64,000 bases of DNA, from positions 18,042,001-18,106,000 of the forward strand of contig NC_135773.1 of NCBI RefSeq assembly GCF_028453695.1, given 5' to 3'. Under the pieces are notes generated by a model. The model ran no database searches and was not told the origin of the DNA. It saw nothing but the letters and a program-made list of their open reading frames with translations. The position numbers and the translations under genes were made by a program. Source of the stretch: Augochlora pura (taxonomy: Eukaryota > Arthropoda > Insecta > Hymenoptera > Halictidae). Every line of letters starts with the position of its first letter. Within the stretch, counting starts at the first letter, position 1. Of this stretch, positions 1 to 13,142 are shown one piece after another.

Positions 1-1861
1 CTGCCGCGCTCGTTCACCGTTTTAATTAATCGGATCCGAGATTTCGTTATTACCGCCGATTAGCTCACGTACCAATGCGCATATTTTTTCGAACGTAAAA
101 CGCGAGTAGAGAGACTAAAACATCAACGCCCCGACGCTGCTAGCTGATGACGGACAAAACGCGCGCGTCACGCTGCCGCCCCCCCGCACCACCCTGCGAC
201 CCCTCACGGCCACCCACGCGCCCCCTCGATACCCCTCGGCCGCCTATCAACGGCGCACGGGCACCTCTCCCCTCGCTGACACCCCTTTTCGGGACGAGCC
301 GGTCTCCATGTGACTGGACCCAACCCACCGTCCGCTGGACGCTCGTCAACCTTTCGCGCGGTGCATCGTTGCATCAGTGTCCTGCGTGACGCTACACTTC
401 ACGCAACAGTAATTTCATCGTTATTTTTATAAATTGGGTGGCCAGGGTTAACGCTCCAGCTGGCCTGTCCGTCGGATTACAGCTTTTTGTAATATTAAAG
501 TTCAACGCCGCTGTACGTGTCCTGCTGCCGTTATACAGATTCTACGCCCCGCGCTCTCCGGTTTCCGCTGCCCCTGGAGACCCTTTTCTTCCGCCGGCTC
601 GTTGTTTGCGCAACGGAATACGACAAAATTATAGCCTCGCTGGTGGCGAACGAGTGCTCGCGAGACTGTTCTGTTTTCCGCCGCTTGTCTTGCAAGATCG
701 TTTCGAAAGTAGCAACGTCGCTTTTCGCGTAACTCGGTCGTTTCGTAGAGAAAATACAGCTACCTAAAAATCGCGTCAAAATTCAATATTTAGGGAAACG
801 ATTTTTAAAGTTCCATTGTGCATTATTTTACGAAATAAAATGCAATTAACCGATCTTGTAAGAACTTAAAATAACGAAAAACGGTTCGAAAATAGCAAAC
901 TTTTTTCTTTTCTATTCGAGTGCCCCTTGTTTGTCTATGAGTATTAAAAACGTTCAGTGAAATGCATAATACAAAATAAATGAAAAGAAATAGGCAACCC
1001 GGCGGACTATGAAAAACTTGGAGTGTGCGATGTTGTACTAATCAAAATATCGAAGACTCAAATCTGATATTTAACCAACTTAGATCTCTTCATTATTGAT
1101 GTAATTAAAACTTTTGTATAAATAGTATTAAAATAAACAGTAGCAGTCAGTGAAACTGCTAATGGTGGTTACGTAAGTTTGAATAGACGTAGTACTTAAG
1201 GGTTAAATACAAAAGTTTTATAAAATATACAATTCATTAAAGAATATCAATGTATTTATCCTTCTTAACAAAGTGCCTGTTTTTGATTAGCATATTCACT
1301 ATGAAGAAATTGCAACACTTTATGAGAAGACAAATATACTCGTCAAATGGAACAGAAAGTGGAACAGAAGTTATTTGAAGATGATACGTGTTCTACACGC
1401 GATTTCTTCATGTTCCCAAATTAGATAAAATCTTTTTTTCTACAGCCGAACACTTTTTCCTCGAATTACTTTTATTCTTGTTATTACCATCTATAGTAAA
1501 TGCAGTAAAAATTCTAGACACATCGAATAAATTGTTACATTCAGTTACAGTTTAGTAGTGTATTTTCAAATATTTATTCTATTTACTTTCGCGTAGATTT
1601 TAAATCATAGTGATCTGTTTTAAGCTTCTTCGATACGCGACTAAGATGTGTTTTGAATTATTTTGAAGCTATATTCTCATCGATCGCTGTCAAATTCTTC
1701 CAGACATCCATTTTAGCAGCACTTTGTAAGAATATCTAAATTGTATTTCTTCACCTCATTTTAAGTTTAACTAAAGATCAATTTTTACTGTGCCAACTTT
1801 GTCATATGTCCTTATGGATTCAATATTTACTTTACTTTACAATATTTACTTTACTCTTCTC
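1..1861. other. No gene seen: GC-rich patch then AT-rich DNA
   Basis: Positions 120-760 are GC- and C-rich with short proline/arginine-biased open frames on both strands that look like composition effects. The rest is AT-rich with no repeat or ORF I can name. Confidence 0.5.
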
Positions 1862-2070
1862 TTAACCCTCAAGGACTTTCGCGGCAGTTTTATATTCCAC
1901 TCGTAATATTTGAATTCATAATTTAAATATAATAAGAATGAATAAATTCAAAATATCATATGCTATTTATTATATACCCCATTGTAATTATGTATTTTAT
2001 TTATTTATCCGATTGACAAAGCAGTAATAGGAAATTAGAAAACTATCCTACAAAAGTACTCGAGGATTAA
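1862..2070. mobile_element. Possible TTAA-flanked inverted-repeat element
   Basis: The left end TTAACCCTCAAGGACTTTCG and the right end, read inverted, TTAATCCTCGAGTACTTTTG agree at about 17 of 23 positions and are flanked by TTAA. The size (209 bp) and AT-rich interior resemble the element at 32815. The match is weaker, so a chance pairing is possible. Confidence 0.45.
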
Positions 2071-4314
2071 ATAGAAATATTTGATGACAGTAATTCTTTA
2101 TACGTATCTTACCGAACAGATGTACTGACTAAATACGGGTAATTACGATGCCAACCATTGAACTTTTAACGCGTTGATGGGTTCCGGCTTCAAGAAGTAG
2201 AGGAGATGGAAGAATTAATTGGCCCTGTAAATACTACGAAGAAACAATGTTTGCCTTTTGAATGCATGCTCACAGTGTTGTTAAAATAATGATATTAAAA
2301 ATATTTCCTCCAGCATGGAAGTTTGTAGTTACCTTTTACTTTCTATCTATTAGACCCTCATTTCTTGTCTGTGATTTGTTATGCCAGTTTACGTTTCCCA
2401 AAAATCCATGTAAGTTTAGTATTAAATTAAAACTGACAAAAGCATTTTTTTAAACTTTTTTTGAAAAGTTGATAAAAGCTATTTTATCGAAATAATATGG
2501 AAATTGTTTTTATATGTATTTGGAAGTTATAATTTACAAACAGTTTATTATCTTTTTACTGTTGAACCTGTTGTTTATTTTTCAGAGTTACAGTATATGA
2601 CTCGCACAACAGCATACTACTACCCTTTAGAATATCATAAGAAATGTCACAAATGTATTACAATAATATAATCATTGTACAGACGTAAGGAGTAGTATTG
2701 TACCGGAATTGCTATCAACAACATATTCGAAAAACTTGCTGGAACCATTGTTTTGTCTTCAACTTCATTATCGCAGTAAATCTAATAAATATAAATGTCA
2801 TTCATTTCTTTCAAATTAAATTTTTCTCTTCCTTATTTTCTCTATTTATTTCTATTATTTTTTTATTTTTTTCTTGAATCTGTCGTATGCACTAAATGAA
2901 TAGCAATATCAATAATATTCAGTATACGTACTTTTAATTTATATCTGTAATACGTGTTTTTAATTTACTAAAACGTACATTTATTAAAATATCACATTTT
3001 ACTCCAACGTTAATGATATGTAAAGTTTCTGAGCTTTTGTCATAAAACGTACAAATCAGAAAACGGTGTTCAACTGTTATAGGATAAACACAAAACAGGA
3101 GTAGAGTTCGCATAATAAATCAGTAAAGCTGCATAAATTTCAGTGACTTCAACAGGGCAGTTTTCAAATATTCATCAAGTCACAATTGGTTGTTCGGATC
3201 ATCAAAATCCCGTCTCTGTTCATTTCCTCGATGAGTCCCGATCGCGGAAGCTGGCAGGCTGTCGAATCGACGTTAATCGTCCCTTATCAGTCGGCAATAA
3301 TTCCATCCCTAGGCGGCATGGGCGGCACGAGAGGCGTTGGCGTTCTTGTTGACAGCGTCCAAAAAGTAAGTAGCTTTTTATTAAAGCGGCGAACGGCGGA
3401 TCGCGTGCGCGGGCAAGGGACGGGAGAATTGGTGTCGAGTAAGAAAAAGAAGAAGAGAGAGAGCGAGAGTGAGAGGGGGAGATGGAAAGAGAAAAAGGAA
3501 GAGAGGGAGAGGTCGAAAGTGGGGAGAAAATGAAAGCGGTGAGCTCGTTGCGGAGGTGACGAGGGTAGGTCGTGCCAGGACTGTTCTTTCTTTCTTTCTT
3601 CCTTTCTCTCGTTCTCTCTCAGGGGCGTCTAAAGTGGGCGGCTTGGTGACACAGGGGAGGATTGAGGGTCGAGGAAGGCCGTTCGAGGGGGGCGCCTCGG
3701 GCACGTGACTGCTCGTGCCGCTGCAGGAGGGCAACCCATAAAAAGAACGAGCTTATACGGACACGCAGAAACGAGCGGACGTGTGGACGGGCGATCGTCG
3801 GATGATCGTCCGGAGGATCGACGCTCGCCGGCGCGAAATGTATTATGGTTCCTCGGGAGGGGGCGCGCATGCATCCCTTTAGGTACGCTGGCCCGAGGGT
3901 GGGCCACGCCGGGTGCCGGGTGATTGATACGCGATTTCGACGAGTGTAAATTCTGATTGCGCTGTCCGTGTATTATGATCAGCCTGCGGATGATATGGAT
4001 TTATGGCAAAAATCTATAGATCGAATGCAAAATAATGAAATCGTTTAGCGAATTTGAACCCTTTACTAATATTGACGGTTCGAAGGAAAAATTTGAAAGA
4101 AGGAATCTTGTTAATTTGATAACTTGATGTTATTCGATCGAACTTGGACTTTACTATTGATATGCAAATTGAAAACAATTGATTTTGATTTTTGAGTTAC
4201 CACTTTTATGTATAGGTGTAGCAGTTAAAAATTGAAACACTGTTGTATTATTTTGAGATCGTTATACTTATTAAAAACAAAATGTTTATGTAACTGTAGT
4301 ATGTAGCTATTTAT
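2071..4314. other. No gene seen; GC-rich patch 3140-3930
   Basis: AT-rich to 3140. The GC-rich patch contains a good donor-like GTAAGT at 3366 and the purine/pyrimidine tracts. No coding exon is recognised in the short frames upstream of the donor-like site. Confidence 0.45.
3438..3620. repeat. Purine tract followed by pyrimidine tract
   Basis: Positions 3443-3535 are nearly all A/G (GAGAGAG-rich) and 3583-3620 nearly all C/T (TTCTTTCTTTC-rich) on the plus strand. The two can pair with each other, and the purine tract could form triplex DNA. No coding evidence. Confidence 0.7.
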
Positions 4315-4353
4315 ACAGACTATTCTGTATACAAATCTTCAGTCTACTTATGG
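4315..4353 (-). repeat. Dispersed repeat D copy
   Basis: On the minus strand reads AGTAGACTGAAGATTTGTAT, then ACAGAATAGTCTGT, matching the core with several substitutions. Confidence 0.4.
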
Positions 4354-5406
4354 TCGAAGGAACTCTTTAACCTATCTATGGCAATCATACGAAATTAGCC
4401 TTGTGATCGCAAACAGATGACTCAATAAAATTACACTTCAGTACTGTGAACACATATACTTATATGTTGCCGACACTAAATTATTATCCTTCTTTTATAC
4501 CGTGAATGTATAATCACATAAAATATATTAGTAAAAACACGAAATCTTTTATTTAATAATTTTTATTTCAATTGATGTTGAAATAGAATTAAAGTTGTCT
4601 GTCGAGTTACATGTATGGATGACTGAATTATTTGTTTAATAAACATAAAAATTGATTGTTGCAAGATATCAAAGTATTAAACTGTTGCATGGTAAGGTGG
4701 ATGATTTTATTCATTCAAAATCATGCATTATTAAAAATTTTACAAGAAGGAAATCGAATGTTTCCCGAGAAATAAGAAAATTATGAATAACAATGGAAAT
4801 AATTTAGCAGATTAAGCTGTAATGAATATTTAATAAAATATAACAATAAAAGAACATCATTGCATATTGGTACCCCTAGTATGTACTACAATGTATGCAT
4901 AGATTAGCGTTTGGTTTCGACAGTAATGAGGGCGGGTATTCGAAGCTAATAGATTCAGTTGCGAGCAGGGGTGAGCAGACTCGAAATCTCTTTTTGGAGG
5001 GTTTTGGACTTTATATTTGTTCAAGTTGTGTACCCAAAGGGATGCATATGGATTCGGTAAGCCTTCTCAAGGATTTCCCTCTTGTTGTTGAATGAAGTTA
5101 TCCTCCGACGTTTATAAATGTGGGAAGCATATGCAACAAGTTTAACTAGTATTAAAGAAACGAAAACAGGAAATCGTGTGTGCGTAGGCACTGTAAACAA
5201 GAAACGTTCTTACGACATATTTCATGATTTTCTAAAATAAGAAAGCATGGTATATTCAACAGTAACTTTACCAACTGCATCACTATTTACATATCACTAT
5301 GACTTTCTAGGTTCTTTCGATAATATAATAATTAGACTGTAAAAGTTTATATACGATACATTCGACATATATACGATATATACCTAAAAATAATATGTAG
5401 TATTAG

Positions 5407-5446
5407 TAGACTGCGGATTTGTATGCAAAATAAAAACTGTCTACGT
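5407..5446 (+). repeat. Dispersed repeat D (TAGACTGCGGAT...CTGTCTA core)
   Basis: Core TAGACTGCGGATTTGTATGC followed by AAAATAAAAACTGTCTA. Similar copies occur at 4315-4353 (minus), 34652-34696 (minus), 41046-41086 (minus), 41183-41220 (plus), 47904-47943 (plus) and, more weakly, 52081-52110 (plus). The short core begins TAGAC and ends GTCTA, a tiny terminal inverted repeat. Confidence 0.5.
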
Positions 5447-7308
5447 TTACTACCTTTTTTAATCATTTTAATAAATTCGAAATAATGCAACAATATCTTT
5501 GCATTTTCGTAATACTTTTTACTCTATTGCATTTGATCTACTTATTTTGTCATAATTGCATCAAATACACAGTCTAATAATGAATAACACAATAGTATCT
5601 TATAAAAAATTCACTGTGTACATATATATGTATATATATTATGAGAATTTTTTCCAACCTAATGTTATTAATTGGTGATTTATGTCTGTCGAAATTAATT
5701 TATAAGCGGAGAATGACTACTCTACAATGTATTATTACATATATGCAAAATAAATAGGAAAAATAAAAATTACTAATAATAATATTTGTTACAGTATTTG
5801 TTGTAGATTAAATATAATGCAATTATAAATGACGATACATATTTGAAAGAAATATACTTTTCTTTGAAATCATATATTTGAAAAAAGGTAACAGAAATGT
5901 TTTTAATAAATGGCTTATAAAATCGACCTCAGCTATTCTACTCGGATGGCAATAATATGAAGATGGATCTGTGAACAAAGTGTTATTCGTATCGTTGAAC
6001 TTTAACAGTATCATTTTTGCCATTCTGTGTTCATAATGTTCGTAAAAATCGTGAACGTGTATTACTAAAAATAAGATCAGTTTTACCAAGAGATTCGTGG
6101 ACATAATCCCATCGCTTCTTATTGATATTATTCTGTAGAAAACCTTATTATGTTTAGGGATGCGTTGCCCATCTCCCGCGTAGGAAATATTGCTCTCTAT
6201 CAAACAAGTGTCAGACATCGAGCACATCCTGTTACCACGCTCTAATAACTGGTATATTTGCTCAGACGGAGTCACCCTTCCAGATCGTGCACTCGTTCAT
6301 CGAGCGTCTCCCATAACAATCGCCGTGTAATTCGATTCGATATCGAGAATTAGAGTTATGATTCCATAGGAATAATATACGAGCAGGTCTTACTGTGAAT
6401 CGAACGGCGACCCATTGCCGGCACGTGCTGCGCGTACGTACACGTCGACGTTCCAATTATAATGCGCGATTTGATACGCGTCTCTATGACACGGTGACGA
6501 CTCAATCCGCTCTGATTTTCTCACTGAGAAATTCCCTTTTATCGTCCCCGTTGGATCCAGTTGACTTACAAAGTAACATTCAGGCTCACTTCAAACATTG
6601 GACGTTAAACTATAGGATAAATGTGTGCCATTTGCTGTGCCGTTTGTTTGTTTTCAGTCATAATTATCTTTATATTTATCGAATAATACATATTAAACTT
6701 TTCTACTCTTTTATTTCGTTTATTTTTGAATTAAAAAATTTAATCTTAATCGGTAAATATAAAATTAATTATATCCGCAAACAAACTGAAGGCACAGAAA
6801 TTGTGTTCACCACAGTAATCGGCACTACTACCCTACGGTGTTAAAAATCTTAATAGTTAAAGTGAATTTGTATTTCATTGTAGCTTCTTTCAATCGATGT
6901 AGAAAAAACATGAAGGTCGGAAGGCTATCAATTAGGAGAACTGACTCGAGCCTAAGATTAGATCAAGTAGCATTTTTTAATTGCGAATTTATCCTCGTTT
7001 CTCACGATCAATCTGTCGGAGAAAATTGCCCTTCTCTCCGACAGGGCGTCGGTGGGGGTGGCGTCCAACGAAATTGAGAAATCAAGAGGGCCGCGTGTGA
7101 CTTTTCCGATCCGTAACGACGCTGATAAGCCCCGGTAACGCCCACGTGGAACGGCGGAGGGAGCGAGCGGGGGACGAGGTTATTAAAATTCGACGAGCAG
7201 GAAAAAAAAGCTGATCGGCGCGCAACGAGGCGCGTGTCGAGCCGTGCGACGGCCGATTCTCACCCCGTTAACGTGGCCCGAACCCCTAAACGGTTAAACG
7301 GCGTTACG

Positions 7309-7394
7309 CACGCTGCTTGCTTGCTTGCTTGCTTGTTCGCTCTGTTCCGCTCTGCTCTGCTCTGCTATGCTATGCTCCGCTCTGCTCGCTCGCT
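7309..7394 (+). repeat. TGCT/CTGCT simple repeats
   Basis: (GCTT)n at about 7313-7335 runs into CTCTGCT and ATGCT units within a GC-rich patch. It is a compound microsatellite. Confidence 0.8.
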
Positions 7395-9335
7395 CCCGCG
7401 GTACATCGTGCAAACTCATCGATTCTAGTTTCGCTACGATTTGCATTTAGTAATGACCCGGCATGTCGGTGACTGGTCGTTGCCAGCGACGATATTGAAA
7501 ATGCAACGATCGATGCATCAAACGGGTACTCGACCCGTAGGGCTAAATCTATGAAAATCTTCTTCACGTGACGCCGGCAACATTACGAGAAGCCTTTGCC
7601 GAACCTCTTCTCGATTGACAGCTATACCGAGCTGATCGCGTTGAGCGACGACATCGCTAGTATAATTTTTACGGAAACAATTTAGTGTGATCACTTTTGT
7701 GAATGAACTCTTAACCCATTACCCGGAAATGACGACATTTTTCTTTCTGGAGATTTCTAAAAATAATGTGTGGAACATATTGTGTAACGTGTGCATTTGT
7801 TGGACTAATTTCTTGTACTTTGAAAGTATTTGATTGATGTATTTTCTAAATATGTCATTTAGCATGCTTATGTTTTTGATTATGTTTTATCTTGAGACCA
7901 AAATTAATAGGAAAATAAATTAATATGATATCAAAGCTTAACATAGTTTCTATGCTAATTATGCTATTAATTTATTAAGATTTTTATAAGATAGAAATCT
8001 TATTAACTATTAGTTTTACTTTGTGCACTCTTTGATGGGATGGAAAATAAAGTATCGTACCCATAGACTTTATGAAAAGATTTAATTTTTGTAACTTTGG
8101 CAATCGAATTGCTTTGATTATTTCTTTAATTTTACGTCGCACTTTATCACACTGTATGAAAAGTACATTTTCTTTCAACAAAATATTTCAAAAGACAGTT
8201 TACTGTTTTAAAATGGTAGAGGAGTTTGTTTCATAACTTTGATATGCTGTTCGATATAAACAATAACGTGGACAAGAATCTGAAAGAATCCCAATTTGTG
8301 AGCATAATGAGCAAATTGAATGATCTTCGAGGTTGCATTTTGCTGATGGAGCGAAGTGTCAAACATGATGCTACTTCATTAATTACAGCTATTTAAAGAG
8401 GGGGGCAAAGATGATGTAAACATAATTTAAACTTAAATAATAAGAACCATCCCAACGTAAGAATCCTTTATTCATGTGCTATAAAACGGAAGACATTTCA
8501 AACAACTGAAGTACATGCATGCAAGCTACCTCGCACTTCGCAGCAATTGTTCTCAACTCGTGTCTCATAAAACGCCGGTTAATCCTAGAAACAACCGAGT
8601 AACACTATCTAAAAACATCCTTGCTGGTTAATTCAATGGATCGTGGCTGCCTCGGAGAGAAGAACGTGCGCGAGGCTTGTTTCGTAATTCTAAAAAAAAT
8701 CTGCACGAAAAGGGTCCGTGGATAGAGAAACGGGAGCAAAAAGACATCGGGGGTTGGGCGTGGAGGTGGGGGGTCGGACAGAGGGACAGCGGGTCCGCGT
8801 AATATAATTCAGTAAGTTTATGACTGGCCCGGGGGAACGGTGGCGGTTTGCATATAACCAGGGGTAAGTTCGCTGCGAGCTTTCGGACGGGGGACAGAGA
8901 GAAAGATGAAAACAGATAGAGAGACGACGCGGAGAACGAAACGGGGAGGGTAGTCGGTTGGCCGTATTTCTTGTCTGGTGAGCTTTACGGTGCCGCGCTG
9001 CGTTATGACCGTCCAATGGATTATCATTTCTCTCTCTTTCCGTTCCGGCCACCCCTCGCGCAGCTTGCCCCCCTCCTTCGGGCTGTCTCCTTTTCGCCGG
9101 TTCCTCCCTTTCGTCCTTTCTTCGGTGGTCTCCGCTGTATCCTGTAAGAAAGCTCATCCCACGGCCCTTCACCGACTCGCCTCCCTCCTGTTCCGCAGAG
9201 AGACATGCAAAGCAGAAGAAGTCGGCAGGGGTTCAGAGTGGGGCCACGCAAAAAGAGTGACCGAGAGGAGCGTTTAAAAGAAGATAGTGGAATCCAAGGG
9301 GAGGCCGATGTATGCCTGAGAGAAACAGGGAGAAA

Positions 9336-9401
9336 AATATATATATATATATAGAGAGAGAAAGAGAGAGAGAGAAAGAGTGAGAGGGAGAAAGAAAGAC
9401 G
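9336..9401 (+). repeat. Compound (TA)n(GA)n microsatellite
   Basis: A (TA) run of about 8 units at 9338-9353 is followed by a GAGAG/AAGAG purine tract to about 9400. Confidence 0.85.
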
Positions 9402-11129
9402 GCCGCACGGAATATCCGCGAAATGTTCCTTTTTCCGAAGCTCCTTTCCGAGCGTTGTTACCAACACGCTTGAGTTTTCTCCTCGCGCACAAGGCAGCGA
9501 GAGATGGCTCGACGGATACGGGAAAAAGGAGGATCACCCGAGGGGGAAGAGAGGCAGGACCGATGCCACCGTGAAAAGGGGTTAGGGGTTGGTCTTCGGC
9601 ATGTACCTTACGGATATGTAGACCGACAGGTACATGAACGCGCGAGCGGGAGTGACTGGTGTACATAAAAACGTGACTGCATAAGCGTGCCGATCGGCTG
9701 TGTAAAGGGTGTCTCTGAAGACGGCGATCTCTTCACGCTAAGCGAAGACAAGACGCGGCAAAGCATGTCCTCCGCAAAATCGAGTGGAAAATCGCACGTT
9801 TTTAAATATTTAAAAGTCTGAAGGGGATCCGGGGCTCCATCGTCTCCTTGTGCTACGGGTAACGTTAAGTGGTGACTGTATCGAACTGTTACGTAGACCG
9901 GACAATACCTTGAGTATAGTGGACACAGCTGGACTGCCAAATCAGTTACATTCTTTAATCAAACTTGATAGCCTATTTTTATTACAATTTATTAATACGC
10001 CAAACTGTTATATTATTAAACAAGTTGTTCTGATTTTGTGTATCCGTTATGGATATTGTCATGACAATAATAAGATAATATAATTGTTCGAATAGAGATC
10101 GTAAAATTATTCGACGAATAGTGCGAATAATTGTTAATGCATTTTGTTTTTATGTAATTCTAAACTAATCCAATTTCCACTTCTTTGCTGATGATATTGT
10201 ATTGTAACACTACACAGAAGTAGCAAACTTTTCTGTGTGACATTCTTTAAAAAACTAGCTGTAAAAATTAAAACAGAAGAAATTAATCACTAAATAATGG
10301 AAACAAGCTATGTATCTTATTGATTTCATTCAAATCGATGATTTTACTGATGATCTCCAATAGGAATAAATTTCTACTCAGGTATTCATTCGGTAGCGTC
10401 GAAAAAAATATTCGTTAGCCTTTATGTTTTATTCGTTAAAATAAAATTTAAAACTCTAATATTATTATATTTACGTTATGGAAACTATAATATGGCAGCT
10501 ATCTTGAACATTATAGAAAATCGCTAGTTTTAATTAAAAGTCTATCAAGGAGATCCTTTTCTGGGACGCCCTGTATATTCGGGTCTCCACGTCCGCGTAT
10601 TTAGATGCGTGCGTGTCTGTATGCACGTATTTATGAGTTGATAAACTCGTGTGCACGTGTACTATGTATTCCTGGAGGAGCACGCGGGGCCAGAGGGCTC
10701 ATCTTATGTTGCACAACATTGGCCGCCATCATTGGAGCAACCCGGCTGGAATTAATTTGAATGTTTTTTGAGCGGCACAGCCCGGGGGTCCCCGTCTCGC
10801 AAGAAACGCCAGAAACCTCCACCCTCGACTACCCACCACCATCCACGAACCACGTCTCCGCTACCCCACGATCGTGTGCCTTCCGCCCCTCTCGCCCGCA
10901 CCCATCCCACGGCCTCGTAAATATACACCGATATTGCGTCCGCGGTACCCAAGAATACCGCAATTTATCTTTTCCTGCGCCGATCCAGAGGAATCTTGTT
11001 TTATTGGCTAGCCGTGCTCCATGGGATCCCTGGAATCATTGCGGAGCACCGACGACAGGTGTGCGCCCTTAGATAACAGGTTTCACTTCGTTCTCCACTT
11101 GTACGTTGAAAGCAACTTAAGGTGGAAGT

Positions 11130-11580
11130 ACCTATTATGAAACACCGCTCGATTGAGACCCTTCATTGAGAATCATTAGCACAAATAACACAATAAAAAA
11201 TAGATAGAGCAGCGTTCATTATAAATTCACTCGCATAAATGCTATCAAAACAGTTGGCGAGTTGAAATTGGGAACGCGCGTTTCAAATGATCATTCAATA
11301 TGAAACATGGGGACACGATACGGATACCGTGGTCCATAATAAGTATACGTTCATACTTTACTATCTTATTCGTATTTCTTTTTATTAATTTTAAAGAAAC
11401 ACTTAAAAGTTTATTACGTCATTCGGGGACATCAGTCTATCGAACAGTTTATACTATCGTATTTATTACATTCTTATTAGTATTATTATATTTATACTAT
11501 TAAAATAATAACATTTTGAAGTTGTAATAAAATCGATGATAATCTTATATACTCTCTGTGAAACTTTTCATACTTTCACC
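11130..11580. repeat. Dispersed repeat A, copy 1
   Basis: Shares ordered blocks with 19585-19975: TATTATGAAACAC, GCAAATAA, CATTATAAATTCACTCGCA, TTTCAAATG..CATTCA and GATGATAATCTTATA, in the same order and strand with indels. It is a diverged interspersed repeat of unknown class, with no terminal repeats or ORF recognised. Confidence 0.6.
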
Positions 11581-13082
11581 TTATCGATTGTACGTCGAAG
11601 AAAATGTGTTCGGAATTTTTTATGAACTGTATATTTTGTTTAGGTACTGACTTTGTTTAGGCACTGGATACAGTGGAAGGGAGCATCCTCTCCTGAGAAT
11701 ATTATCTGACATATGAGTGAGTTATAGTGGGATCATAGTGGCGCAAACACTCATATGTTTACGCCTTGCATTATAACAACGATTAAACCTCCTTATGAAG
11801 ATTTCATTGGTAATCTACTAAATAGAACTGTTACTCATTTCTTCTAATTGAAAGAAAATTGAATTATACCGTTGTTGAAGTACTGCGGATTTTGTAGATT
11901 CCTAATAAAAATATCTACATCAAATCACAGCTTGCGAGAACATGTAAAAATATTAAAGACACTGCTGCATTCCGGTCAACTTATTGAAATGTTTCAGGAA
12001 AGAAAGAAATGTCCACGTAGTTCCTGCATCTTGCAATTAATGCGAATCGTGCTTATTTTGCAAACATATCTGCAGTCTAATTATCAAAATACAGCGGGTA
12101 AAAAAGTATTGGCACACTTCTAAATCGTAATAACTATTTAAAAACTAAATGGCGTGAATTTTCTTAGATGATAGAAGAACCAGTCAACTAGACAATGACT
12201 AAAATACCTCGTTTTAATATTACTATTACTTGGACTGAAAAAAATGAAAAGGTCTCGATCTTTTAACATTTCAGGACATCTAGTTCAGTTTAAAAAAATG
12301 TGTACTGTTTTAAAATGTGTGTCAATACCTTTTTTACACATTGTAGCTGTGATATGTATATGTTGACCTCTATCCCTTATAGTTACCTACATATTGGTGA
12401 ACATATTTATTTATTAAATAGAATAAACGCTTTCAACTGAATTGTTTATCTGTAATTAACTATAAATTTTAACGTATATCATGGTTCTCCTGATGAACAA
12501 CGTCAGAAAGTCTAATATCTTGTTAGATGGCGTAGTCTAAACCATAAATAATTTTTCTCACAAATCGATTCAAATGAAACAAAGCTACCTATTTTTTAAA
12601 AATATGCTACAATATTAGTATCTCCATACGGTACTATGTTGGCAACGTAAAGGTTAACGAAAGATGTTTTTCTATAATACATTCCGACCAAATAAATAGT
12701 TTTCGAACGCGGCAATTAACTTGACTCAGTTACCAGCCTCGGACCGCGAACAGGACATCCGATTTCCGATCAATGAGCTCCAGTCATCGAGCCGGTGAAT
12801 CCCGCCTTTCTGTCTGGAATAAACAACAGAAACAGGGGACAAAAAAGGCAAAAAATAAAAATCTCGCGACATAAAAAACAGGAATAGCGGTAAAAAGTCC
12901 GGTGGAGGGAAAATAGAGAAAGATAGAGACAGGTGCGTATAAATCACCTATCGCCCAGTGGGCCGCGGTTCATTATCATTACTCGCGGTTCACGTGACAC
13001 GCCACGGCAAACATAGCGGCGGCGGATGACGTTGGTGTGCCGGTCGCCGACACTCTCTCTCTACCCCGCAAATTATTGTGGA

Positions 13083-13090
13083 TATAAAAG
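13083..13090 (+). promoter_or_regulatory. Candidate TATA box
   Basis: TATAAAAG is followed by GC-rich DNA (CGCCGCG) in the 12960-13620 patch. A start about 28 bases on would fall in the CGAA repeat. No gene is recognised. Confidence 0.22.
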
Positions 13091-13112
13091 CGCCGCGAAA
13101 TAACGCCGCCGA

Positions 13113-13142
13113 ACGAATGTACGAACGAACGAACGAACGAAT
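13113..13142 (+). repeat. (CGAA)n microsatellite
   Basis: CGAA units around 13115-13141 within a GC-rich patch, just after a TATA-like box at 13083. Confidence 0.75.

Noticed and set aside
5823..6275. 150-codon minus-strand frame
   Set aside because: Some hydrophobic stretches but no recognisable family, no upstream promoter or splice evidence. Chance length is plausible in AT-rich DNA.
6395..6844. 149-codon plus-strand frame
   Set aside because: The second half is typical AT-driven Ile/Tyr/Lys/Phe composition; no domain.
8690..9172. 160-codon minus-strand frame and overlapping frames to 9666
   Set aside because: Arg/Pro/Ser-rich shadows of a GC-rich and GA-repeat stretch in several frames at once.
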